Assembly (NCBI GenBank): GCA_937124525.1
Contig: CAKZLA010000282.1
Location: 1 to 6,325 of the forward strand
Direction: 5' to 3'
DNA length: 6,325 bases
Source of the DNA: an uncultured Desulfobacterium sp.
GTDB lineage: Bacteria; Desulfobacterota; Desulfobacteria; Desulfobacterales; Desulfobacteraceae
Both the position numbers and the translations under genes were made by a program. Below the pieces are notes generated by a model. It saw only the letters and a list, made by a program, of their open reading frames with translations. It searched no databases and was not told the origin of the DNA. Positions 1 to 5,777 of this stretch are shown in pieces; the first letter of the stretch is position 1; each line of letters starts with the position of its first letter.

Positions 1-763
1 CCCGCCGGGAAATCAGGGGATATGCCATCAGGGCTTGTTTCAGGTCCGTCAGGCAGTGGTGCCTGTTGATGGGCATGAGCATGGATCGGATGTGATCATC
101 GGCACTGTTTATGGAAACGGCAAGGTTCAGCTGGGGCAGGTTCTGCCGGGCCAGAGCCTTAATCCCTGGTATCACGCCGCAGGTGGAAATCGTCATGTGT
201 CTGAGGGCCATGTCGAATCCCCTGGGATCGTTGAATACCCGGATGGCCTGGAACAGGGCCTCCGGGTTGTCAAAGGGTTCTCCCATCCCCATGAATACAA
301 TGTTTTTTATGTTTTTTCCAAGGATGAACCGGGCGGTGAAAAGCTGACCGGTGATTTCGTGCACGGCAAGATTTCGGTGAAATCCCTGTTTTGCCGTTTC
401 GCAGAACACACATCCCATGCGACACCCTGCCTGGGTTGAAACACAAAGGGTGTTGTAGTGCTTCATGGGAATGACCACCGATTCAATGGCAAGACCATCT
501 GGCAATTGCGTCACAAACTTCAGGGTGCCGTTGGTTTCCTGTTGCTGGTCAACGATGTCCATGGATGGGAAAAGCACCTGTTCCCGCAGCCGGGCCGTGA
601 GGCGGGGGGAATGTTGAAATTCTTGTGCCAGGTAAAATGACGGGTTGCCCTTTTTGATGATTTCACGGATCAGCGCCCGGGCATGAAACTCTCCCTTGGC
701 ATGGTTTGTTTTCAGCCACTGGGCAATGTGGCTGCATGTCATTTCAAGGATATTTAAATGCAT
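1..763 (-). CDS. rlmN: RlmN/Cfr-family radical SAM RNA methyltransferase, 3'-truncated by window edge
   Basis: 254 codons are visible; the C-terminus lies beyond the left edge. RlmN enzymes methylate C2 of A2503 in 23S rRNA (and some tRNAs) using two SAM molecules and a 4Fe-4S cluster in the cytoplasm. Seen here: the N-terminal RlmN accessory helices (residues 1-60), TLCVSTQAGC with the family's conserved Cys at 107, the cluster motif CRMGCVFC (C114, C118, C121), CETAKQGFHRNL, the SAM-binding MGMGEP (158-163), the STCGVIPGI strand, and LAVSINSADD..R..LMPIN. The ATG at 763-761 is preferred over the ATG at 742-740, because the seven extra residues align with the usual family N-terminus. It overlaps the regulator gene's end by 10 nt (ATGCATTTAA), with no clear Shine-Dalgarno, which suggests translational coupling. 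Family members usually have SLHA where this has SINS, and CxTG/CSTA where this has CETA. It could therefore be a divergent paralogue rather than the housekeeping enzyme. The second catalytic Cys near the C-terminus cannot be checked. Confidence 0.9.
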   Translation of the reverse strand, partial: MHLNILEMTCSHIAQWLKTNHAKGEFHARALIREIIKKGNPSFYLAQEFQHSPRLTARLREQVLFPSMDIVDQQQETNGTLKFVTQLPDGLAIESVVIPMKHYNTLCVSTQAGCRMGCVFCETAKQGFHRNLAVHEITGQLFTARFILGKNIKNIVFMGMGEPFDNPEALFQAIRVFNDPRGFDMALRHMTISTCGVIPGIKALARQNLPQLNLAVSINSADDHIRSMLMPINRHHCLTDLKQALMAYPLISRR

Positions 764-2151
764 CGGTAGGTGTCTGCGGCGATGGCGAATCGCTTCATTA
801 TCTGTTGCAGGGCCTGGCGTTCCAGACCGCATTGCCGGGCGGCCTGGGTGACATTTCCGCTGGTAAGCGAAAGCAGACTGCCGATGTAATTGTGGTTAAA
901 CTGATGGAGTAGGGCTTCTTTGGCTTCTTTGTATGGCAGGGTAAAAAGGTTGTCCGGATCAGCCAGGTGGGGCTGCAGGTTTTTTTTCTGGGCCGGCAGC
1001 ACCATGTCTCCGGGGGAAATGGTGTTATTGTCACTGTGTAAAATACCCTGGATCAGTACATTTTCAAGCTCCCGGACATTGCCTGGCCATTGCTGTTTCA
1101 GTAACAGATCCATCAAAGCCGGATCTATCTCTTTTTCAGGTTTATTGAGTTTTTTGCAATGTTTGGTCACCAGGTGACGGGCAATGGGGGGAATATCGGT
1201 GATGCGATCCCTTAACGGGGGAAGGATGATGGTAAAAACGCTGAGCCGGTAGAAAAAATCTTCGCGAAATTCGCCTTTTTCTATTTTTTGGGCAAGATCG
1301 CGATTGGTGGAGGCCACAATGCGGACATCCACCTTTCTGGACCGGGTATCTCCCAATGGTTTAATCTCTTTTTCCTGGAGTACCCGCAAGAGCTTGGTCT
1401 GGATGGTGGGGCCAATGTCACCGATTTCATCCAGAAAAATGGTCCCCCCGTGGGCCTCCTGGAATAGCCCGGATTTGTCCCGCATGGCATTGGTAAAGGC
1501 CCCTTTTTTGTAGCCAAACAGTTCGCTTTCCAGAATTGATTCCGGAACAGTGGGGCAGTTTACCGGCACAAATTTCTTTTTTTTACGTTGACTCAGGGCG
1601 TGGATGGACTGGGCCGTGAGATCCTTTCCTGTGCCGGACTCACCGGTAATGAGCACGGTGACATCACTTTGGGCCACCATGGATATTTTGTCATATACCT
1701 CCTGCATGGCCGGGCTTTCCCCAATGAGTTTGCCAAAGGTTGCTGATTTTTCCCGGTGCAGCTTTTTATTTTCTTTTATGAGCCCCCCCCGTTCCAGGGC
1801 TTTTTTTATCCGGAATAGGATTTCGTCCTGCTCAAAGGGTTTGGATACAAAATCATAGGCCCCACTTTTAATGGCTTTAATTGCCACATCAATGCTGCCA
1901 AAGGCGGTTATCATGAGTACCGTGAGATCAGGGTAATGGGAGCCAGCGTGTTTCAGCAGTTCAAACCCGTCCATGCCCGGCATTTTAATGTCACACAGCA
2001 TGAGGTCAAAGGATTCCCTGGCAAGAATGTTCACAGCGGTTTCCCCGGAAAAAGCCATGGTGACCTGGCAGTCAAATTCCATTTCCAGGATGCGCTTTAA
2101 CAGTCTTGTCATATCTTTTTCATCATCCACAACAAGGATCTGTGCGGGCAT
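754..2151 (-). CDS. NtrC-family sigma-54-dependent response regulator
   Basis: 465 aa, full length for the family, cytoplasmic. Domains in order: receiver domain (1-120) with acidic pocket D9/D10, phospho-acceptor D54 in MLCDIKMPG, T82 and K104; AAA+ sigma-54 activator domain (~140-375) with Walker A GESGTGK (170-176), the sigma-54-contacting loop GAFTNA (217-222), Walker B TIFLDE (D241/E242), arginine fingers in FREDFFYRL (R296, R302) and sensor II WPGNVREL; and a Fis-type helix-turn-helix (430-458, GNVTQAARQCGLERQAL). Known of the family: phosphorylation drives oligomerisation and ATP-dependent opening of sigma-54 RNA polymerase promoters. The ATG shares one base with the kinase stop (TAATG) and has a strong AAGGAG 7 nt upstream. 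The sigma-54 loop is GAFTNA instead of GAFTGA, a variant not expected to abolish function in itself. Target promoters are not identifiable in the window. The cognate kinase is clearly the upstream gene. Confidence 0.95.
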   Translation of the reverse strand: MPAQILVVDDEKDMTRLLKRILEMEFDCQVTMAFSGETAVNILARESFDLMLCDIKMPGMDGFELLKHAGSHYPDLTVLMITAFGSIDVAIKAIKSGAYDFVSKPFEQDEILFRIKKALERGGLIKENKKLHREKSATFGKLIGESPAMQEVYDKISMVAQSDVTVLITGESGTGKDLTAQSIHALSQRKKKKFVPVNCPTVPESILESELFGYKKGAFTNAMRDKSGLFQEAHGGTIFLDEIGDIGPTIQTKLLRVLQEKEIKPLGDTRSRKVDVRIVASTNRDLAQKIEKGEFREDFFYRLSVFTIILPPLRDRITDIPPIARHLVTKHCKKLNKPEKEIDPALMDLLLKQQWPGNVRELENVLIQGILHSDNNTISPGDMVLPAQKKNLQPHLADPDNLFTLPYKEAKEALLHQFNHNYIGSLLSLTSGNVTQAARQCGLERQALQQIMKRFAIAADTYRCI

Positions 2152-3671
2152 TAATATTCTCCTTTATCCGTTGGTGAGGGCAGGGTGATGGTAAATGTAG
2201 CCCCTTTGTTTTCTTCACTTTCAGCCCGGATGCGGCCACCGTGTTTTTTAATAATGCCATAACTCACGGAAAGGCCTAATCCTGTTCCCTGTCCCACGGG
2301 CTTGGTGGTGAAAAAAGGGTGGAATATCCGGGTAATATTTTTAGGGCTGATTCCCTTTCCATTATCTTTTACCACAATTACAGCCTTGTCAGAACGGTTT
2401 TTCCGGGTGGTGAGAAATATATCTCCTTTTTTATCCAGGGCATGGCAGGCATTGATGAGCAGATTTATGACCACCTGTCTAAATTCCTGCTCATTTCCCA
2501 TGACATTGAGGGGACCCTGGTCAAAAAGATTCAGTCCAATGTTGATTTTTCTGAAATCAGCGTGGTTGTGAACAAATCCCACCACATCACTCACCACTTG
2601 GTTTAAGTCGATGATACCCCGTTCCAGGGTATCCTTACGGGCAAAGGCAAGCATATCTGAAACCACTGTTTTGCAGTTTTTTACATGCTTTTCAATGATT
2701 TTAAGATCATCGTGGTAGGGGGATGCCTCTTTGTTTCCTGCCTCGGTTTTGAGCATCAGCTGGGTATATCCCAATATGATGCCCAATGGATTGTTGATTT
2801 CATGGGCCACCCCGGCCGAAAGTTCCCCCAGGGCTGCCAGCTTATCTGCCTGGGCGATCTGTTCTTCCATCTCTTTTTTTTCATTGATGTTTTTGATGAT
2901 AAAATGAAATGTTTTTGCACATCCAAAGGCCCCATAATCAATACCGCCGGTGATAATCACGTAAAGCTTATTTCCCTGGGCACCTTTAAAATAAGTCTCT
3001 TCATTGAGAATGAACTCATTCTCCATGATCAGCTGACTGATGCGCTGCCAGTCTTCCTCCGAGGAAAACAGTTGGCCCATGGACATGTTCTCCATGACCA
3101 GGGTGTCTTTGGCATATCTGGTCATGGCCACCCCTGCGGGATTGATTTCCCGGATACGCCAATGGGCATCTGTGACCAGAATGGTGTCCAGGGACTGTTC
3201 AAAAATACGACGACATTTGTGTTCTGATGTGGTGAGCATTTCGGTGCGCTCCACCACCTTTTGTTCCAGGGTCTGGTTCAGGGTCATCAACTGGGCGTGG
3301 GTCTCTTCCAGGGCCCTGCGGCTGGATAGAATTTTGGTGTTAATGGTCCAGCTCTGGTTGAAAAAAAGGGTCACCAGTCCCACGAGCATGAAAGAGACGG
3401 TGTTGATGGTACCACTGTAAGGACTAATGGCAGACCAGATATGGCCGTGGGATGTGAGCAGGAGCACCTGTTTTAAAATATGACCAAAGGAGCGGGACAG
3501 GGCAAAAATGGTGAGGCCGGAGCAGATCCACACAAGATAGAGGCAGATGGCATTGTCGGGTTCCTTTGCCCTTAATTTGCGGGCCTTTAAAAGGGAGAGG
3601 GCCGAAATGCAGATCATCCCCAGTGACCCCAGGACGTCAATGGCCAGAATGGGCATATAGGGAAGTATCAT
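2151..3671 (-). CDS. Membrane-bound PAS sensor histidine kinase
   Basis: 506 aa from the chosen start. N-terminal membrane region with about three hydrophobic segments (7-29, 41-59, 88-105). It contains an unusual SRSFGHILKQ...PYSGTINT stretch (59-91) that I do not recognise as a named sensor domain. Then come a coiled coil (115-150), a PAS domain (~150-262), HisKA with the phospho-accepting H290 in GVAHEINNPLG, and HATPase_c with N box (INLLINACHAL, ~402-412), G1 (VKDNGKGI), F box (HPFFTTKP) and G2 (GQGTGLGLS). It should autophosphorylate H290 and pass phosphate to D54 of the downstream regulator. An in-frame ATG at 3734 would give 527 aa but overlaps the upstream gene by 67 nt. The ATG at 3671 overlaps the upstream stop as ATGA and has AAGGA 7 nt before it, so it is preferred. 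The signal sensed is unknown; the upstream membrane protein is a candidate partner. Confidence 0.93.
   Translation of the reverse strand: MILPYMPILAIDVLGSLGMICISALSLLKARKLRAKEPDNAICLYLVWICSGLTIFALSRSFGHILKQVLLLTSHGHIWSAISPYSGTINTVSFMLVGLVTLFFNQSWTINTKILSSRRALEETHAQLMTLNQTLEQKVVERTEMLTTSEHKCRRIFEQSLDTILVTDAHWRIREINPAGVAMTRYAKDTLVMENMSMGQLFSSEEDWQRISQLIMENEFILNEETYFKGAQGNKLYVIITGGIDYGAFGCAKTFHFIIKNINEKKEMEEQIAQADKLAALGELSAGVAHEINNPLGIILGYTQLMLKTEAGNKEASPYHDDLKIIEKHVKNCKTVVSDMLAFARKDTLERGIIDLNQVVSDVVGFVHNHADFRKINIGLNLFDQGPLNVMGNEQEFRQVVINLLINACHALDKKGDIFLTTRKNRSDKAVIVVKDNGKGISPKNITRIFHPFFTTKPVGQGTGLGLSVSYGIIKKHGGRIRAESEENKGATFTITLPSPTDKGEY
2159..2164 (-). promoter_or_regulatory. Ribosome binding site of the response regulator gene
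   Basis: AAGGAG on the minus strand with a 7-nt spacer to the ATG at 2151-2149. It sits inside the last codons of the kinase gene, so the regulator is translated both from its own site and by stop-start coupling. Confidence 0.8.
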
Positions 3672-4183
3672 GGGTCTTTCCTTTGCAGTAAATGGGAAAG
3701 ACCCCTGTGTAGAAAGAGCATTGCCGGCAGACAAAGGAGGTGATCCAGTCGGAGCAGGTAGTAGGGCCGGGCCAATTCCTCGTGGTGTTCCAAGGTTTTA
3801 ATATTGATGTGGCTCATGGATATCAGGTTGGTGGAGATGAAGGAGCTCTGGTTATCGAGAAAATGTACCAGAATGGCATCCAGATTCCAGAGGATGAAAA
3901 AAAGGGCACTGTATTGGATCAATCGCCATCCCCTCTCCATGTGAAGTTTTTTGCCCTGGATGGTGAGGATGAGAATGGCCATGGACACCAGAAAAAAAAG
4001 ATGTCCCAACTGGTGAACCAGAATACCTTCTTTGGCGCTGTGCATCTGGGTGGCGTGGGCCAGACCAGGGATCAAAACAAATATCATTACCATGGCAAGT
4101 GACGTCTTAAATGATTTGTTTTGTAAAGGAAGGATTCTGTTCAATGGCTTTTTCCTGGAATCGTGTTGATGCATCATTGTCAC
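3668..4183 (-). CDS. Histidine-rich small membrane protein, probable accessory sensor of the kinase
   Basis: 171 aa if it starts at the GTG at 4183; ATGs at 4177 and 4174 are equally possible and no convincing Shine-Dalgarno separates them. A basic n-region and hydrophobic core end in LAHA|T, a plausible signal-peptidase site after residue 44. Three hydrophobic segments follow (~54-75, 87-108, 141-163). There are 13 histidines, several inside or at the edge of membrane segments: VHQLGH (57, 60), AILVHFL (107), a loop HH pair (133-134), RLDHLLCLPAM (148), H159 and H164. I do not recognise a named domain. Its last codons overlap the kinase start as ATGA, so the two proteins are made together. 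I infer a membrane partner that binds a metal, heme or other ligand through the histidines and informs the kinase; this is a guess from composition and position. It could instead be a target-independent helper for kinase insertion. Confidence 0.8.
   Translation of the reverse strand: MTMMHQHDSRKKPLNRILPLQNKSFKTSLAMVMIFVLIPGLAHATQMHSAKEGILVHQLGHLFFLVSMAILILTIQGKKLHMERGWRLIQYSALFFILWNLDAILVHFLDNQSSFISTNLISMSHINIKTLEHHEELARPYYLLRLDHLLCLPAMLFLHRGLSHLLQRKDP
3676..3684 (-). promoter_or_regulatory. Ribosome binding site deciding the kinase start
   Basis: AAAGGAAAG on the minus strand, with the AAGGA core 7 nt before the ATG at 3671-3669. It supports the internal start over the longer open frame that begins at 3734. 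Confidence 0.7.
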
Positions 4184-4218
4184 CCGGTGATGATTGGAGC
4201 AAGCGTGATGATATCTTA

Positions 4219-4244
4219 AGAGCCTGAATTTTTAAACAGGCTCT
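4219..4244. repeat. Perfect 8-bp inverted repeat (hairpin)
   Basis: AGAGCCTG, a 10-nt A/T loop, then CAGGCTCT. Neither strand has a T-run after the stem, so it is not a canonical intrinsic terminator. It lies between the chimeric acyltransferase ORF and the His-rich protein gene and forms the left end of the putative element. A wider 10-bp inverted pair (GATATCTTAA at 4210-4219 and TTAAGATATC at 4292-4301) encloses most of it. Confidence 0.7.
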
Positions 4245-4352
4245 CCCCGTGAGATGGCAATAATATCAGATAATTGCAAAGATATGTTTTTTTAAGATAT
4301 CTACAATAGCCGGTATTATTGCTTTTTGGGGTTTGATTTTTTAAACAGGCTC
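4220..4352. mobile_element. Putative 133-bp MITE-like element with TAA target duplication
   Basis: The block starts with GAGCCTG and ends with CAGGCTC (7-bp perfect inverted ends) and is flanked on both sides by TAA (4217-4219 and 4353-4355). It holds no ORF. The end sequence GAGCCTGTTTAAAAA on the minus strand occurs twice (4352 down to 4338, and 4243 down to 4229), and the left end is itself a palindrome. Three-base TNA duplications with GAGCC-like ends are known in some IS5-group elements, so a non-autonomous relative is plausible. The right TSD and the element's first base form the TAG stop of the ORF to the right; without the element the stop would be TAA. Against this reading: only 7+3 bp support the boundaries, and a structured untranslated region could look similar. 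The rest of the 168-bp gap shows no convincing promoter. Confidence 0.42.
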
Positions 4353-4353
4353 T
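4338..4353. repeat. Second copy of a 16-bp direct repeat
   Basis: TTTTTAAACAGGCTCT is identical to 4229-4244, 109 bp away. It overlaps the stop codon of the ORF to the right. The two copies and the inverted half-copy at 4219-4226 are the basis for the mobile-element reading. Confidence 0.75.
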
Positions 4354-5668
4354 AAGGGCTCGTTGGCCGTAAGGTTTCTTTTTTAATTGTTTTTCGCACC
4401 CATGCCATGGCCGGGAAAAGTGCATAAACAAGCAGAAGTGAGATGAAAAACCAGAAAATTGAGGGAATATCCCAGGGAAATATGGGGTGGCCATTGATCA
4501 TAAAAAGCCCGGGTCTGCCAAACCACTGCATTAGCCCCTCTGGGGTAAAGGTCCGATTTACATAGGCCAGGGTGCAAAGGAGCGGCAGCCATGTGGTGAT
4601 AAGGCTTTTGAGCAAGCCTTCAAAAAAGAGGTCGTAATAGGCTCGGTTGAGCTCTGCCTGGTCAATATTCTTGGCAACGGCTCGTCCTTTTTTGCTTTCT
4701 GCATGGTTCATGGCTTCCTGGCGAAGTGCAAACCAGTGATCAAAATTTTCTTTAAGTCGGACATATCGCCGGGTGTTGAAGTGTTTTTTGAAAAACCGGG
4801 AAAGGGTAATATGCCAACGTCGCCAAAAATCTTGAATATTCAGCGATTTATACGGCGAGTCAAAATTCAGTGGTAGCTTAATATTGAATAGTAGTGCAAT
4901 ACCCAAGGCCATATCGGTATAGCCGCTAAAATCAAAATACAATTGATAGGTATAGGATAAGGATGTTGCCCAAGCCTCTAAAAAATTGAGCTGTTCCGCA
5001 ACATCGAAACCTGCATTCGCCCAAGGTGCGAAACTATCAGCGATGACCACCTTTTTGAATAGCCCTAAGGTGAAAAGATAAAAGCCAGCGGCGAAATTGG
5101 AGTGGCTGAACGTTTTATTGGTAGCGTCGGCGAACTGCGGCATCATTTCTTTATGATGTACAATAGGACCCGCGATCAATTGGGGGAAAAATGTCACGAA
5201 AATAGCGTAGTTCAAAAAATCGTACTCTTTGGTCTCGCCATGATATGAATCTACCAGATACGCGATCTGTTGGAAGGTGAAAAACGATATGGCCAATGGC
5301 AAGGCGAGGTTTAGGAGGGGAATCGTACCTCCTATTGCCGTGTTTATGTTTTCGATAAAGAAATCGGCATACTTGAAGTAGCCCAGTAAGCTAAGGTTGG
5401 CTACAACGCCAAACGTGAGAATTTGTTTTTTTGTAAATCGATTGTTTTCATCTTTTTTTGAAAGGAGACTACCAATGCGATAGTTGAAAATCATTGAAAC
5501 CAATATCAAAGGAAGGTAAATGATATTCCACCAAGAGTAATAAAAAAGGGAAGCTACTACTAAAAAGGCCTTGCTCGCCGTTGTCAGCTTTCTGTGGTTG
5601 AGCGAAAAATAAACGAACAAGGTAACGGGCAAGAATAGGAAAATAAATATGTAGGAGTTAAATAACAT
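4352..5668 (-). CDS. Chimeric ORF: MBOAT-family O-acyltransferase N-part fused to an unrelated membrane segment
   Basis: 438 aa. Residues 1-~290 match the AlgI/DltB type of membrane-bound O-acyltransferase, which moves acyl groups onto exported polysaccharides or other envelope molecules. Visible marks are the MLFNSYIFIFLFLPV start, SLFYYSWW, NYRIG, GYFKYADFF, LPLAISFFTFQQIAYLVD, FFPQLIAGPIV, LGLFKKVVIAD, YQLYFDFSGYTDMALG and the first catalytic motif FWRRWHITLS (H286). Family members then continue with RDYLYIPLGG and, some 30-40 residues on, GLWHG with the essential His. Here that is absent: from about residue 291 the protein becomes a charged helix and two TM segments of another kind. Full members also tend to be longer (about 460-520 aa). 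The product is therefore probably inactive as an acyltransferase. The ATG at 5668 begins the canonical N-terminus, with AGGAA 10 nt upstream. Its neighbour on the right (FkbM) fits a polysaccharide cluster. The fusion may be a natural recombination scar or an assembly join. Confidence 0.85.
   Translation of the reverse strand: MLFNSYIFIFLFLPVTLFVYFSLNHRKLTTASKAFLVVASLFYYSWWNIIYLPLILVSMIFNYRIGSLLSKKDENNRFTKKQILTFGVVANLSLLGYFKYADFFIENINTAIGGTIPLLNLALPLAISFFTFQQIAYLVDSYHGETKEYDFLNYAIFVTFFPQLIAGPIVHHKEMMPQFADATNKTFSHSNFAAGFYLFTLGLFKKVVIADSFAPWANAGFDVAEQLNFLEAWATSLSYTYQLYFDFSGYTDMALGIALLFNIKLPLNFDSPYKSLNIQDFWRRWHITLSRFFKKHFNTRRYVRLKENFDHWFALRQEAMNHAESKKGRAVAKNIDQAELNRAYYDLFFEGLLKSLITTWLPLLCTLAYVNRTFTPEGLMQWFGRPGLFMINGHPIFPWDIPSIFWFFISLLLVYALFPAMAWVRKTIKKETLRPTSP
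4355..4798 (-). other. Orphan C-terminal part of a different membrane protein inside the chimeric ORF
   Basis: Codons 291-438 of the chimera. A positively charged stretch (FFKKHFNTRRYVRLKENF) leads into a polar helix (~305-345, rich in E, K, R, Q). Then come a TM segment with TTWLPLL (~350-370), a connecting loop PEGLMQWFGRPG, a second TM segment (~400-424) and a basic tail. Base and codon style resemble the left-hand operon rather than the AT-richer acyltransferase part. The layout (cytoplasmic charged helix followed by two TMs, with a WLP in the first) faintly recalls the YidC/EMC3-like DUF106 proteins, but I cannot claim homology. Its start and any first TM would lie in the part replaced by the acyltransferase sequence. 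Confidence 0.55.
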
Positions 5669-5777
5669 AGATTGTTTATTCCTGCTAGAGGATCCGCTTT
5701 AAGATAAAGAGAATGTTCAACTGTGCCCTATTATAAAAGTCGGAAGATTATATACGACTTGAATTTAGAAAGCCTTC
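5669..5777 (-). promoter_or_regulatory. Intergenic region with possible promoter boxes and a small hairpin
   Basis: On the minus strand two perfect TATAAT hexamers occur 17 bases apart (+ coordinates 5747-5752 and 5730-5735), either of which could be a -10 box for the acyltransferase ORF. No good TTGACA is seen at the right distance. AAGTCG (5737-5742) and CGACTT (5755-5760) form a 6-bp stem with a 12-nt loop followed on the minus strand by TTTATAAT, which could act as a weak terminator of the FkbM gene. The A/T-rich composition alone makes such matches likely, so confidence is low. Confidence 0.3.

Noticed and set aside
35..439. 134-codon open frame on the plus strand
   Set aside because: Antisense to the radical SAM gene containing the CxxxCxxC motif; a shadow of its codon bias.
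620..645. TGGCAC followed by TTTC on the minus strand as a sigma-54 promoter
   Set aside because: It is inside the radical SAM coding region and the -12 element lacks the required GC.
2685..3227. 180-codon open frame on the plus strand
   Set aside because: It lies entirely antisense to the PAS/HisKA region of the kinase, whose motifs are unmistakable; its product has no recognisable domain.
3671..3734. Longer kinase start at 3734
   Set aside because: It would overlap the upstream gene by 67 nt; the extra 21 residues are polar and the internal ATG has a good ribosome site and ATGA coupling.
3740..4102. 120-codon open frame on the plus strand
   Set aside because: Antisense to the His-rich membrane protein, whose signal peptide, TM pattern and stop-start overlap with the kinase support the minus strand.
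4219..4244. Hairpin as an intrinsic terminator
   Set aside because: No T-run follows the stem on either strand and the loop is A/T rich; it is better explained as repeat structure.
5685..5695. CTAGAGGATCC matches 11 bases of a common cloning-vector polylinker (XbaI/BamHI area)
   Set aside because: The flanks do not continue the polylinker on either side and it sits between plausible native genes; chance match, though worth remembering given the suspected junction at 4.8 kb.
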